From NCBI GenBank assembly GCA_021824145.1, contig JAKALM010000006.1, positions 119,972 through 183,971 on the forward strand: DNA of 64,000 nt, given 5' to 3'. The translations under genes were made by a program, and so were the position numbers. Of this stretch, positions 47,601 to 54,113 are shown piece by piece; the first letter of the stretch is position 1; each line of letters opens with the position of its first letter. Source of the stretch: Bacteroidota bacterium (GTDB lineage: Bacteria > Bacteroidota > Ignavibacteria > Ignavibacteriales > Ignavibacteriaceae). The notes under the pieces are model-generated. The model ran no database searches. It saw only the letters and a program-made list of their open reading frames with translations, and was not told where the DNA came from.

Positions 47601-48382
47601 CAACTGATCCGACATTTGCTACCTCAACAGTTGTATCAGGAATTGATACAAACAATTATCAAATTCCAGGGACTTTAACTCCAGGTACTACTTATTACTG
47701 GAGTGTTAAAACATATAGTACTTTAACTGGTGATTCCTCTAATTGGTGTAGTACACAAAGCTTTGTAACAGCAGATACAAATGGACCAATAGTTCCAAGA
47801 ATTGGAAGTCCACAAAATGGTGTTGTTTTGAATAGTAATAATCCAATGTTAACTTGGTTTTTACCAACATCTGGTAAAAATCTGAGTTATCAAGTTCAGT
47901 ATGCATTAACACCGGATTTCCAAAATGCAGTTACGGTAAATAATTTAACTAAGCCATCAACTGTTATAAGTAATCTTGAGAAAGGCCAAACTTATTTCTG
48001 GAAAGTTAAATCAATATACAACAATAGTTCTAGTTCAGCATACTCTACTAGCGGTGTATTTAAAGTGCAAGGAGTTACTGGAATTGAAACAGGAACAACT
48101 CCATATACTTTTGAAGTACAGCAAAATTATCCTAATCCATTTAATCCATCTACACAAATCAACTTTACAATTGCAAAATCCGGCATTGTAAGTATTAAGA
48201 TATATAATATTCTTGGACAATTAGTAAAGACTTTGGTTGATGAACAACAAACTGCTGGAAATCATTCAGTAATTTGGAATGGTGATAATAATTTTGGACA
48301 GCATGTTGCAAGCGGTGCATACATTTATAGAGTAATATCTGGCGGAAATGTTGCCGTTAAGAAAATGATTCTGCTTAAATAA
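44687..48382 (+). CDS. Large multi-domain surface protein with T9SS sorting domain
   Basis: 1231 residues from ATG 44687; GGAGGG at 44678-44683 selects this start over a TTG at 44654. Signal peptide ends near SNVFAQ. Two fibronectin-like repeats (PTFVWDSTATSVEW, PTFKWSKTASSVNW) are followed by two copies of a different domain (APVASAVTITGAPNVGNTLT, DPQGTSTLQWYRAD), then about seven fibronectin-like repeats with a shared 'PVLSWPVAGSYIYTNVPTL-W' plan and TYYWEVRSRNG strands. A T9SS type A domain ends it (VQQNYPNPFNPST...). No enzyme domain is visible, so it is probably an adhesin or stalk-like surface protein. The tail is a more divergent type than those at 7071-11781. Confidence 0.85.
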   Translation: MSFVKKYLLFAILLTVGLFSNVFAQPAKPINVTPTNGSMGVSVSPTFVWDSTATSVEWNLVIATDSNFTNVVFSSSLTGPTAIVDTVYNYAGPLNYGTTYWWHVRAINNSFQFSSFSDSSKFTTTIASPTLVTPSNASTGISIQPTFKWSKTASSVNWKIKIATDAAFTSLVYYSGLLTDSTYTYTGTLTPGTVYYWEAAAFDAGGDSSWSSSFSFTTNYLPVASGVAITGTPLDVGVTLTGIYTYSDADGDAQGTSTYQWFRSDDNLGTNKTAIPSATGLTYTLTSADLTKYITFQVTPVAVTGSSPGTTVESSYYGPIVANQAPVASAVTITGAPNVGNTLTGSYTYTDAENDPQGTSTLQWYRADNNSGLNEVAIGGATSTTYTPVSGDLNKYILFRVTPVATSGTTPGLTDSSSYVGPVTTIPAASTPLLVYPTDSTYRVADTLTLVWKDTSGTATSFEVLVTDDPTFYHVDIDSANIVGTSLKIVTPLSHGSPYYWTVRAKNGGGTSAYAHRAMFVVSINGVKGPQVPIPTWPINGHDIYSDTSDIRWHLSYADTSLVFDVLVSRDSTFANIVTGTGDTTVTGVTGDSFVAANFISDSTYYWKVRSRDNVHPDTSAYSPIAYFHVSKSHTHPILAWPVGGGYVYQPTQTFAWYLNGPAPGITYDFKVSLNRDLSSPDTSATGLTSRFITFTQLRSGHTYYWQVVSHVTGYVDSSSIDSLYVVPSAGPVTPVLSWPVAGSYIYTNVPTLNWFVNSTGTGLTYDIKYALDTASLSSATVYSTTNLYYTVATPLLSDTTYYWEVRSRNGTDSSAFSAPDSFKVFAGSGNPVVPVLSNPIHGNFVYTNNPTLSWYLNIASTGLTYQVRYSIYLDSLNSAPVYNTGTDSTFYTVVNPLPYDSMYYWQVRSRSATDSSAFCAPDSFKVISGNGNPAVPIPSWPIGGTTVYSTPILNWYLNVPLSNLLYKVQWSTDPTFATSTVVSGIDTNNYQIPGTLTPGTTYYWSVKTYSTLTGDSSNWCSTQSFVTADTNGPIVPRIGSPQNGVVLNSNNPMLTWFLPTSGKNLSYQVQYALTPDFQNAVTVNNLTKPSTVISNLEKGQTYFWKVKSIYNNSSSSAYSTSGVFKVQGVTGIETGTTPYTFEVQQNYPNPFNPSTQINFTIAKSGIVSIKIYNILGQLVKTLVDEQQTAGNHSVIWNGDNNFGQHVASGAYIYRVISGGNVAVKKMILLK

Positions 48383-48390
48383 TTTTTCTT

Positions 48391-48428
48391 GAATTAAACT
48401 CCCTATTAAACGATAGGGAGTTTAATTC
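48391..48428. terminator. Sixteen-base perfect hairpin after the surface protein
   Basis: GAATTAAACTCCCTAT / ATAGGGAGTTTAATTC with loop TAAACG, nine bases after the stop. There is no clean T-run after it, so it may be a terminator or a 3' stability element. Confidence 0.7.
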
Positions 48429-48473
48429 TACCTATCAAGATATTTTAATAAATTTTAATTTTCGGAGGGAAAA

Positions 48474-48596
48474 TTGGATCTACAAGTTATTGTAATAAGA
48501 TCGGTTTTAATAGTGGGGATTTTTTTCGGTGTTAGTATATTGGGAGCATACGTCGCTTATTTATTAAAAAAATCTCAACAAAGAAAGAATTATTAA
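48474..48596 (+). CDS. Small single-span membrane protein (40 aa, TTG start)
   Basis: A 40-codon frame beginning at TTG 48474, with a strong Shine-Dalgarno CGGAGGG four bases upstream, ending TAA 48594-48596. The peptide begins MDLQVIVIRS, has one hydrophobic helix (VLIVGIFFGVSILGAYVAYLL), then a positively charged tail KKSQQRKNY. By the positive-inside rule the C-terminus should face the cytoplasm. The ribosome site matches those of neighbouring real genes (GGAGGG before 44687), which argues that it is translated. It is separated from the upstream gene by the 16-base hairpin. Family and function unknown. Confidence 0.6.
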   Translation: MDLQVIVIRSVLIVGIFFGVSILGAYVAYLLKKSQQRKNY

Positions 48597-48640
48597 TCAT
48601 TTTCCTGATTGTTTCTTTATTAAAATAATTTTAAAAACAT

Positions 48641-49390
48641 TTATTTAATTGAATACCCTCCATCAATTACAATATTTGTTCCTGTTATCCATTTAGCTTC
48701 ATCACTTAAAAGAAACATTGTTAAATTTGAAACATCTTCAACGCTGCCAATACCAAGTGGATGTTGAAGTTTTATTGTATCAATATGACCAGGATATCTA
48801 GCATCTATAGCGTCAGTCATTTCAGTGGGTATCCATCCCGGCGTAATGGAATTAACTCTAATATCTTTAATTGCCAATTCTAAAGCTAATGTTTTCACAG
48901 CACCAATCAAGGCGCTTTTTGCAGCGCTGTAAGCTGTGAATCCAACTTCTCCTTTTATACCTGCCACTGATGCTAGTAAAACATGTGAACTTTTTTCAGA
49001 TGAAATTTTCTTTGAAGAAACTATCCTTATCAATTCAATTCCTGCAAACAAACTTGTTCGGATTATCTGTTCGGCATCACTCCAGTTGAATGCTCTTAGT
49101 GGTGTAAATTTATTAATGCCAGCACAATGAACACTTCCGTCAACTTTTTCTTTCTCACCAAATTTTTCAATAGCAGACTTTAATAAATCAAAATTATTTA
49201 CATCAACTGTTTCGACATTTATTCTTTCACCGTATTGTTCTTTTAAAATATTTAATTTTTCTTTTCTTCTTCCAATTGCTAAAACAACAGCTCCATTTTT
49301 AATTAAGTCTTCACAGATTTTTTTGCCTATTCCCGATGTTGCTCCTGTTATTATAAATCGTTTAGAAGAAAAATTAAAGTTAATGCTCAT
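48641..49390 (-). CDS. Short-chain dehydrogenase/reductase (SDR)
   Basis: 249 residues, classical SDR. It has cofactor motif TGATSGIGKKICEDL, CAG motif GSVHCAGINKF, catalytic Ser in VLLASVAGIKG, and YxxxK in TAYSAAKSALIGA (about residue 155). The C-terminus ITGTNIVIDGGYSI is typical of 3-oxoacyl-ACP reductase-like members. An Arg-Arg-Lys after the second strand (AIGRRKEKL) favours NADP. The substrate is unknown. It is convergent with the small membrane gene and divergent from the acylation cassette. Confidence 0.9.
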   Translation of the reverse strand: MSINFNFSSKRFIITGATSGIGKKICEDLIKNGAVVLAIGRRKEKLNILKEQYGERINVETVDVNNFDLLKSAIEKFGEKEKVDGSVHCAGINKFTPLRAFNWSDAEQIIRTSLFAGIELIRIVSSKKISSEKSSHVLLASVAGIKGEVGFTAYSAAKSALIGAVKTLALELAIKDIRVNSITPGWIPTEMTDAIDARYPGHIDTIKLQHPLGIGSVEDVSNLTMFLLSDEAKWITGTNIVIDGGYSIK

Positions 49391-49743
49391 TCGTTACACC
49401 CATAATTTATTTTGTGAGGAAAACGGATTTTAAATTTGCAATTTTGTCTTAATCTCTATACAAGCTGTATATTCAAATGTAAATTGATTTTATTTATTTA
49501 TTGATTGAATTTGGAACTTAAGTCTTAAAATGATATAAAATTTAAAGGAAAATCAGAATAAAAAACTTAAATTGATTTAATTTATTTATATAATGATGGT
49601 ATAAATATTGTAGAATTAAATCAAATTTAGCAAATATTATAACTAAAGATTTTAAATTAAAACATCATATTTATCACTAAAAATAATAAATTAGTGTTGT
49701 ATATTTTGTTAATTCCTAATCTTTAACAAAGGATATTTTTATT
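49391..49743. other. Divergent intergenic region before the SGNH-ACP-MBOAT cassette
   Basis: 353 AT-rich bases with a ribosome site AAAGG near 49728 and TATATTTTG near 49698, a near match to the -7 consensus with one extra base. Nothing else was seen. Confidence 0.45.
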
Positions 49744-51171
49744 ATGACTGAAAACCAAAAGAACAGGCCCGTACTTTTAATTGCATTAACAATAATTTTT
49801 ATAATTATAATTTCGCATTTTTTGAATGGGGTAACAATTCTTGGTTATACTGTAAAACCGGTCGATTTATTTATGGATATAAAACCAGATTCGTTGTTGA
49901 GTTATAATTTGAATATAACAAATAAAAATTATGGTTTTATAAATATTGCTAAACAAAATAAAGATAAAATTGATAACGCTGCATTTACTGCAAGTGTTTC
50001 TCTAAATTTACTTAAGAATGCTTTTGATAACCCCAAAAAAACAGATAATGATAAATTAGCTGACAATTCATATTCAAGCGGGCCGGCGGTTACAAATGTG
50101 CAAATATCAGGCAATCTAGATCAGATGAAATATTTTTTTGATGCACTTAAAGAGACAAGAAGTCAGCAAATTCGAGTTGCTCATTATGGCGATTCCGGAG
50201 TTGAAGGAGATAACGTAACTGCAAATATAAGAGAAGATTTACAAAGAGAATTTGGTGGCAGCGGAGTTGGGTATTTATCAATTACATCTCAAGATATTTC
50301 ATTTAGGACTACCACAAGAATGTCTTTTTCAGATAATTGGCAGACAATTTCGGTATTAACAAATAATCCTCAAAATTTACCTTTAGGAATAAGCGGATTT
50401 GTTGCTCTTCCACAAGGTAACAGCTGGGTTAGATATGCAACAAGGTTTAGTACTGCAAAAGTTTTTTACAGCAATGCAAAAAGTTCTTCTATAAAATATT
50501 CTTTTAATGATGGAGCAGATCAATTTGCAAATTTAAAACCTGGAAATGATTTAAAGGAACTCATTCTAAACGCACCTGGCGGGAATGGTTCAGTATTTAA
50601 ATTAACAGCAACTATGCCCAATCAAGCATATTTTTATGGCGTCAGCTTAGAATCTGGAAATGGAATTTATGTTGATAATTTTCCATGGAGAGGGAATACC
50701 GGATTAGGCTTTACAAGTATATCAGAGTCTTCTATGCAGCAATTCAGCAAACTTCTTAATTATAAATTAATCATTTTATCATTTGGAGCAAATGAAGCTA
50801 GCTTTGGCTCTCAGGACAATAAATGGTATGCAAACCAAATGGTAAAAGTAATTAATAATTTGAAAAGAGCTTTCCCTCAAACGAGTATTTTATTAATTGG
50901 AGTAGGAGATAGAGGAATAAAAAGAGGAACTAGATTTGTAACTGATCCAAACATTCCGCTTTTACTCAAAGTTCAGCAGGATATTGTTTCAAGAACCGGT
51001 GTTGCTTTTTGGAATTTATTCGAGGCAATGGGAGGTTACAATTCAATGGAAACCTGGGTTCAATCGAATTATGCTTTATTAGATTATACACACCCTTCAC
51101 AGCTTGGTGCCGCCAGAATAGGTGATATGATTGCAAAAGCTTTAATTGATGCTTATCATAAATCAAACTAA
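49744..51171 (+). CDS. Membrane-anchored SGNH/GDSL-like hydrolase
   Basis: 475 residues. One N-terminal membrane helix (VLLIALTIIFIIIISHFL) anchors the protein, with the rest predicted outside the cytoplasm. The SGNH blocks can be read: block I HYGDSGVEGDN (Asp150-Ser151), block III in ILSFGANEASFG, and block V DYTHPSQLGAARIG (Asp447, His450). Such enzymes make or break O-acyl esters. In MBOAT-linked cassettes a related partner completes polysaccharide O-acylation (AlgX/AlgJ, PatB) or thioester transfer (DltD). The ACP and MBOAT genes follow within 340 bases on the same strand, so this is likely the extracytoplasmic partner of that system. Confidence 0.82.
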   Translation: MTENQKNRPVLLIALTIIFIIIISHFLNGVTILGYTVKPVDLFMDIKPDSLLSYNLNITNKNYGFINIAKQNKDKIDNAAFTASVSLNLLKNAFDNPKKTDNDKLADNSYSSGPAVTNVQISGNLDQMKYFFDALKETRSQQIRVAHYGDSGVEGDNVTANIREDLQREFGGSGVGYLSITSQDISFRTTTRMSFSDNWQTISVLTNNPQNLPLGISGFVALPQGNSWVRYATRFSTAKVFYSNAKSSSIKYSFNDGADQFANLKPGNDLKELILNAPGGNGSVFKLTATMPNQAYFYGVSLESGNGIYVDNFPWRGNTGLGFTSISESSMQQFSKLLNYKLIILSFGANEASFGSQDNKWYANQMVKVINNLKRAFPQTSILLIGVGDRGIKRGTRFVTDPNIPLLLKVQQDIVSRTGVAFWNLFEAMGGYNSMETWVQSNYALLDYTHPSQLGAARIGDMIAKALIDAYHKSN

Positions 51172-51199
51172 ATTTAATAACCAGAAAAAAGGAAAAAAA

Positions 51200-51433
51200 A
51201 TGATATCTGAAAGATTGCAAAATATTATTCTTAAGGAATTAAACTTAAACTCGTTTGATTTTAAAGATGAAACTACTGCAAACCAAGTTCCCGGTTGGGA
51301 TTCGTTTAATCATATCAATGTTATTTTAGCAATTGAAAAAGATTATAATATTCATTTCAAAGGATTGGAAATATTAAAAGTGAAAAATATTGGTGAACTT
51401 CAGAAGCTTATTGATACTAAGCTTCAGAATTAA
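51200..51433 (+). CDS. Dedicated acyl carrier protein
   Basis: 77 residues from ATG 51200, with AAAAGGA just upstream; the in-frame ATG at 51146 overlaps the hydrolase gene and reads as an unlikely tail. It has the carrier-protein fold, with the phosphopantetheine Ser in GWDSFNHINVI (Ser35), followed by LAIEKDYNIHFKGLEILKVK. It would be charged by a phosphopantetheinyl transferase and carry an acyl or aminoacyl group. Since it sits between the SGNH and MBOAT genes, it probably donates that group to the MBOAT, like DltC. It is not the housekeeping AcpP, which lies in fab operons. Confidence 0.88.
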   Translation: MISERLQNIILKELNLNSFDFKDETTANQVPGWDSFNHINVILAIEKDYNIHFKGLEILKVKNIGELQKLIDTKLQN

Positions 51434-51509
51434 TATTTCTAATTCAAACCAAATATTATCTCAGAGATCGAAATAAATTAAAATTAAATTCATAAAAAAG
51501 CGAGCATGA

Positions 51510-53009
51510 ATGTTTTCTAATATTGATTTTAACAAACTGCTTCAACTTTTTGTTTATGATCCTCAAGATCATCTTTTTTTTAGCACAAGTTTTTTCCTCT
51601 TTTTATTTTTAGCGTTACTTATCGTTTATAGATTAACTGCTAAAAGTAGAAATGCTAAAATTTTTACTTTAATATTTTTCTCTCTTTTCTTCTATTATAA
51701 AAATTCAGGGTACTTTTTTTTACTGCTTTTCCTATCAACATTTATAAATTTTTATCTTGGTAATTTGCTTTACAAAGCTAAATCTGCCGGCATAAAAAGA
51801 TTATTATTTATTCTTGCTTTGGTAATTGATCTTGGACTTCTCGGTTATTTTAAATATACAAATTTCTTTTTAAGAATTTTAAACGATCTTCATGCAGGTA
51901 ATTTTCAGCCTCTTGATATTCTTTTGCCTGTAGGAATTTCTTTCTACACTTTCAAGGCGATGAGCTATGTAATTGAATTGTATATCGGGTCTATGGAACC
52001 GACAAATAGCCTTAAAGATTTTTCTTTATACATGTTTTTCTTTCCAAATATTTTAGCGGGACCGATTGACAGAGCAGTTAATTTTTTGCCTCAGGTAGAA
52101 AATGATATAGTTATTACAAAAGAGGATATTGGCAGGGCAATTTTTTTGATAATGTGTGGTTTATTTAAGAAAAATGTGATTGCGGATTATATAGGAATAA
52201 ATTTTGTCGATCGTGTTTATCAAGTACCTTTAAGATTTACCGGTGTTGAGAATCTTCTTGCAACCTATGGATATGCTCTTCAAGTTTATTGTGATTTTTC
52301 AGGGTATACCGATTTGGCAATCGGAATTGCTCTATTACTTGGATACAAATTAATGGATAACTTTAATGTTCCGTTCATTGCAACCAGCGTTGCTGATTAT
52401 TGGAGGCGTTGGCATATCTCACTTTCAACTTGGTTATTAGATTATATGTTCAAACCGCTGCAAATGAGTTTTAGAAAATGGAAAATTTACGGTAGCGCTG
52501 TAGCAATATTTTTAACTTTCTTTGCTGTTGGCTTATGGCATGGCGCTAATTGGACCTATGTAGTATTTGGTTTAATTCACAGTACATATTTAGCAGTTTC
52601 GCTTCTTACAATTAAGTACCGGAAAGCAATTTATGATAAACTCCATTTAACCGGAACAAAATTTTTAAAAGTTTTTCAGATTATTATTACTTTTCATCTG
52701 TTATTAGTTGGTGCAGTTGTATTTCGTTCAGACTCACTTAAAACTGCAAAAAATGTATTCCATCAAATATTCCATTTCTTTCACGGAGCTGTATTTTTCC
52801 AATGGATTCAAGGCTATTCAAAAGTTGCAATCTTGATTTTGCTTGGCTACATTCTTCATTTTATTCCTAAGTCAATTGATAAGAAAGTACAAAACTTAAT
52901 TACAGAATCACCGCTTGTTGTTCAGGCGCTGCTTTTAGCTGTTATGATTATTGTTGTTTTCCAAGTTGAATCCGCACAGCTTCAGCCAGTAATTTATTTT
53001 AATTTCTAA
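51510..53009 (+). CDS. MBOAT-family O-acyltransferase
   Basis: 499 residues with many membrane helices throughout. The MBOAT signatures are present: DYWRRWHISLSTWLLDYMF with His302, and VGLWHGANWTYVVFGLIH with the catalytic His344. PDB-known relatives (DltB, AlgI, PatA) move an acyl group from a cytoplasmic donor across the membrane to a wall or polysaccharide acceptor. The PVGISFYTFKAMSYVI and NILAGPIDRAVNFLPQ regions match AlgI/DltB-type members. With the dedicated ACP before it, the donor is likely ACP-bound. Acceptor unknown. Confidence 0.93.
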   Translation: MFSNIDFNKLLQLFVYDPQDHLFFSTSFFLFLFLALLIVYRLTAKSRNAKIFTLIFFSLFFYYKNSGYFFLLLFLSTFINFYLGNLLYKAKSAGIKRLLFILALVIDLGLLGYFKYTNFFLRILNDLHAGNFQPLDILLPVGISFYTFKAMSYVIELYIGSMEPTNSLKDFSLYMFFFPNILAGPIDRAVNFLPQVENDIVITKEDIGRAIFLIMCGLFKKNVIADYIGINFVDRVYQVPLRFTGVENLLATYGYALQVYCDFSGYTDLAIGIALLLGYKLMDNFNVPFIATSVADYWRRWHISLSTWLLDYMFKPLQMSFRKWKIYGSAVAIFLTFFAVGLWHGANWTYVVFGLIHSTYLAVSLLTIKYRKAIYDKLHLTGTKFLKVFQIIITFHLLLVGAVVFRSDSLKTAKNVFHQIFHFFHGAVFFQWIQGYSKVAILILLGYILHFIPKSIDKKVQNLITESPLVVQALLLAVMIIVVFQVESAQLQPVIYFNF

Positions 53010-53151
53010 AATATTTTTATTTGATAAAGATTTTAATCTACAAAGGATCTGAATTCTTATTCGCAGTTATTTAGAAAATTTTTTTTCAATCGATTAAAAT
53101 TATTTATATTCCTTCCCAAATATTTCATATTGTAAAGAACGTAGGTTAAAC

Positions 53152-54000
53152 ATGATTGTTTTTTTTAATGATAAATTTCTGGAACTAGAAGAGGTTAAGA
53201 TTTCTCCTTTCGATCGTGGTTTTCAATATGCCGATGGAGTGTATGAAGTTATTAGAACTTATTTTGGTAAATTATTCCGTTTTCAAGATCATTTGGAAAG
53301 ATTAAAAAACAGTCTTGATGCTTTAAAAATTAATTATCCTAAAATGGATATACTCGAATCAACAATTTATGAGATTATTAAAAAGAATAATTTTATTGGT
53401 GACAATTTTTCAGTTTATATTCAAATTACTCGTGGAGTTTCTTATCCACGCAAACATTCGTTTCCAAAGGATAATACAAATCCAACAACTTTTATATCTG
53501 TAACTCCAATTGAAAAAATTTCCAAACAAAAGGGCATTAAAATTATTTTTGAGAACGATTTTAGATGGCAAAGATGCGATATAAAATCAATATCTCTTTT
53601 AGCAAGTGTACTTGCAAACCAACATGCTGTAGAAGAAGGAGCTGGGGAAGCAATTTGGATTAGAGACGGATATTTGTTAGAAGGTTCTCATACAAATTTT
53701 TGGGCTGTTAAAAATGGAGAGGTTTGGACTGCGCCATTATCAAATTTAATTCTTCCTGGAGTTTCCCGAAAAGTGATAATTGAAGTCTGTAATAATTCAG
53801 GAATAAAAGTCCATGAAGAACCAATTAAACAAAACGAAATAAATCTTTACGACGAATTTTTTGTTTCTGGAACTACAAGCGAAATTATTCCAGTAACTCA
53901 AATTAATGATGATATTATTGGCGATGGTAAGCCAGGCGAAATTACTAAGAATATTCATGCTGAATTTAATAAATATGTACAAAGTAAAACCTGGATGTAA
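53152..54000 (+). CDS. D-amino-acid aminotransferase-like class IV transaminase
   Basis: 282 residues. Class IV PLP enzyme: SPFDRGFQYADGVYEVIR near the N-terminus, PLP Lys145 in CDIKSISLLASVLANQHAV, and GSHTNFWAVKNGEVWTAP. The QITRGVSYPRKHSFP segment carries the Arg-x-His pair that, in Bacillus D-amino-acid transaminases, holds the substrate carboxylate. This favours a D-amino-acid transaminase over branched-chain or 4-amino-4-deoxychorismate lyase members. It would interconvert D-Ala and D-Glu for cell-wall synthesis. It lies 140 bases after the MBOAT gene, an interesting but unproven link. Confidence 0.85.
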   Translation: MIVFFNDKFLELEEVKISPFDRGFQYADGVYEVIRTYFGKLFRFQDHLERLKNSLDALKINYPKMDILESTIYEIIKKNNFIGDNFSVYIQITRGVSYPRKHSFPKDNTNPTTFISVTPIEKISKQKGIKIIFENDFRWQRCDIKSISLLASVLANQHAVEEGAGEAIWIRDGYLLEGSHTNFWAVKNGEVWTAPLSNLILPGVSRKVIIEVCNNSGIKVHEEPIKQNEINLYDEFFVSGTTSEIIPVTQINDDIIGDGKPGEITKNIHAEFNKYVQSKTWM

Positions 54001-54113
54001 TAAAAAGGTTGATTACTTTCATACTAGAATTTTTAATTTATTCGCTTAACTCACTTTCCGCTTCTTCAATTCTTTCTCACTATCGTATAAATTTTCTTTT
54101 ATTTATTTTATAA

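Noticed and set aside
48936..49130. 64-codon + strand frame inside the SDR gene
   Set aside because: Antisense shadow of a well-conserved SDR enzyme.
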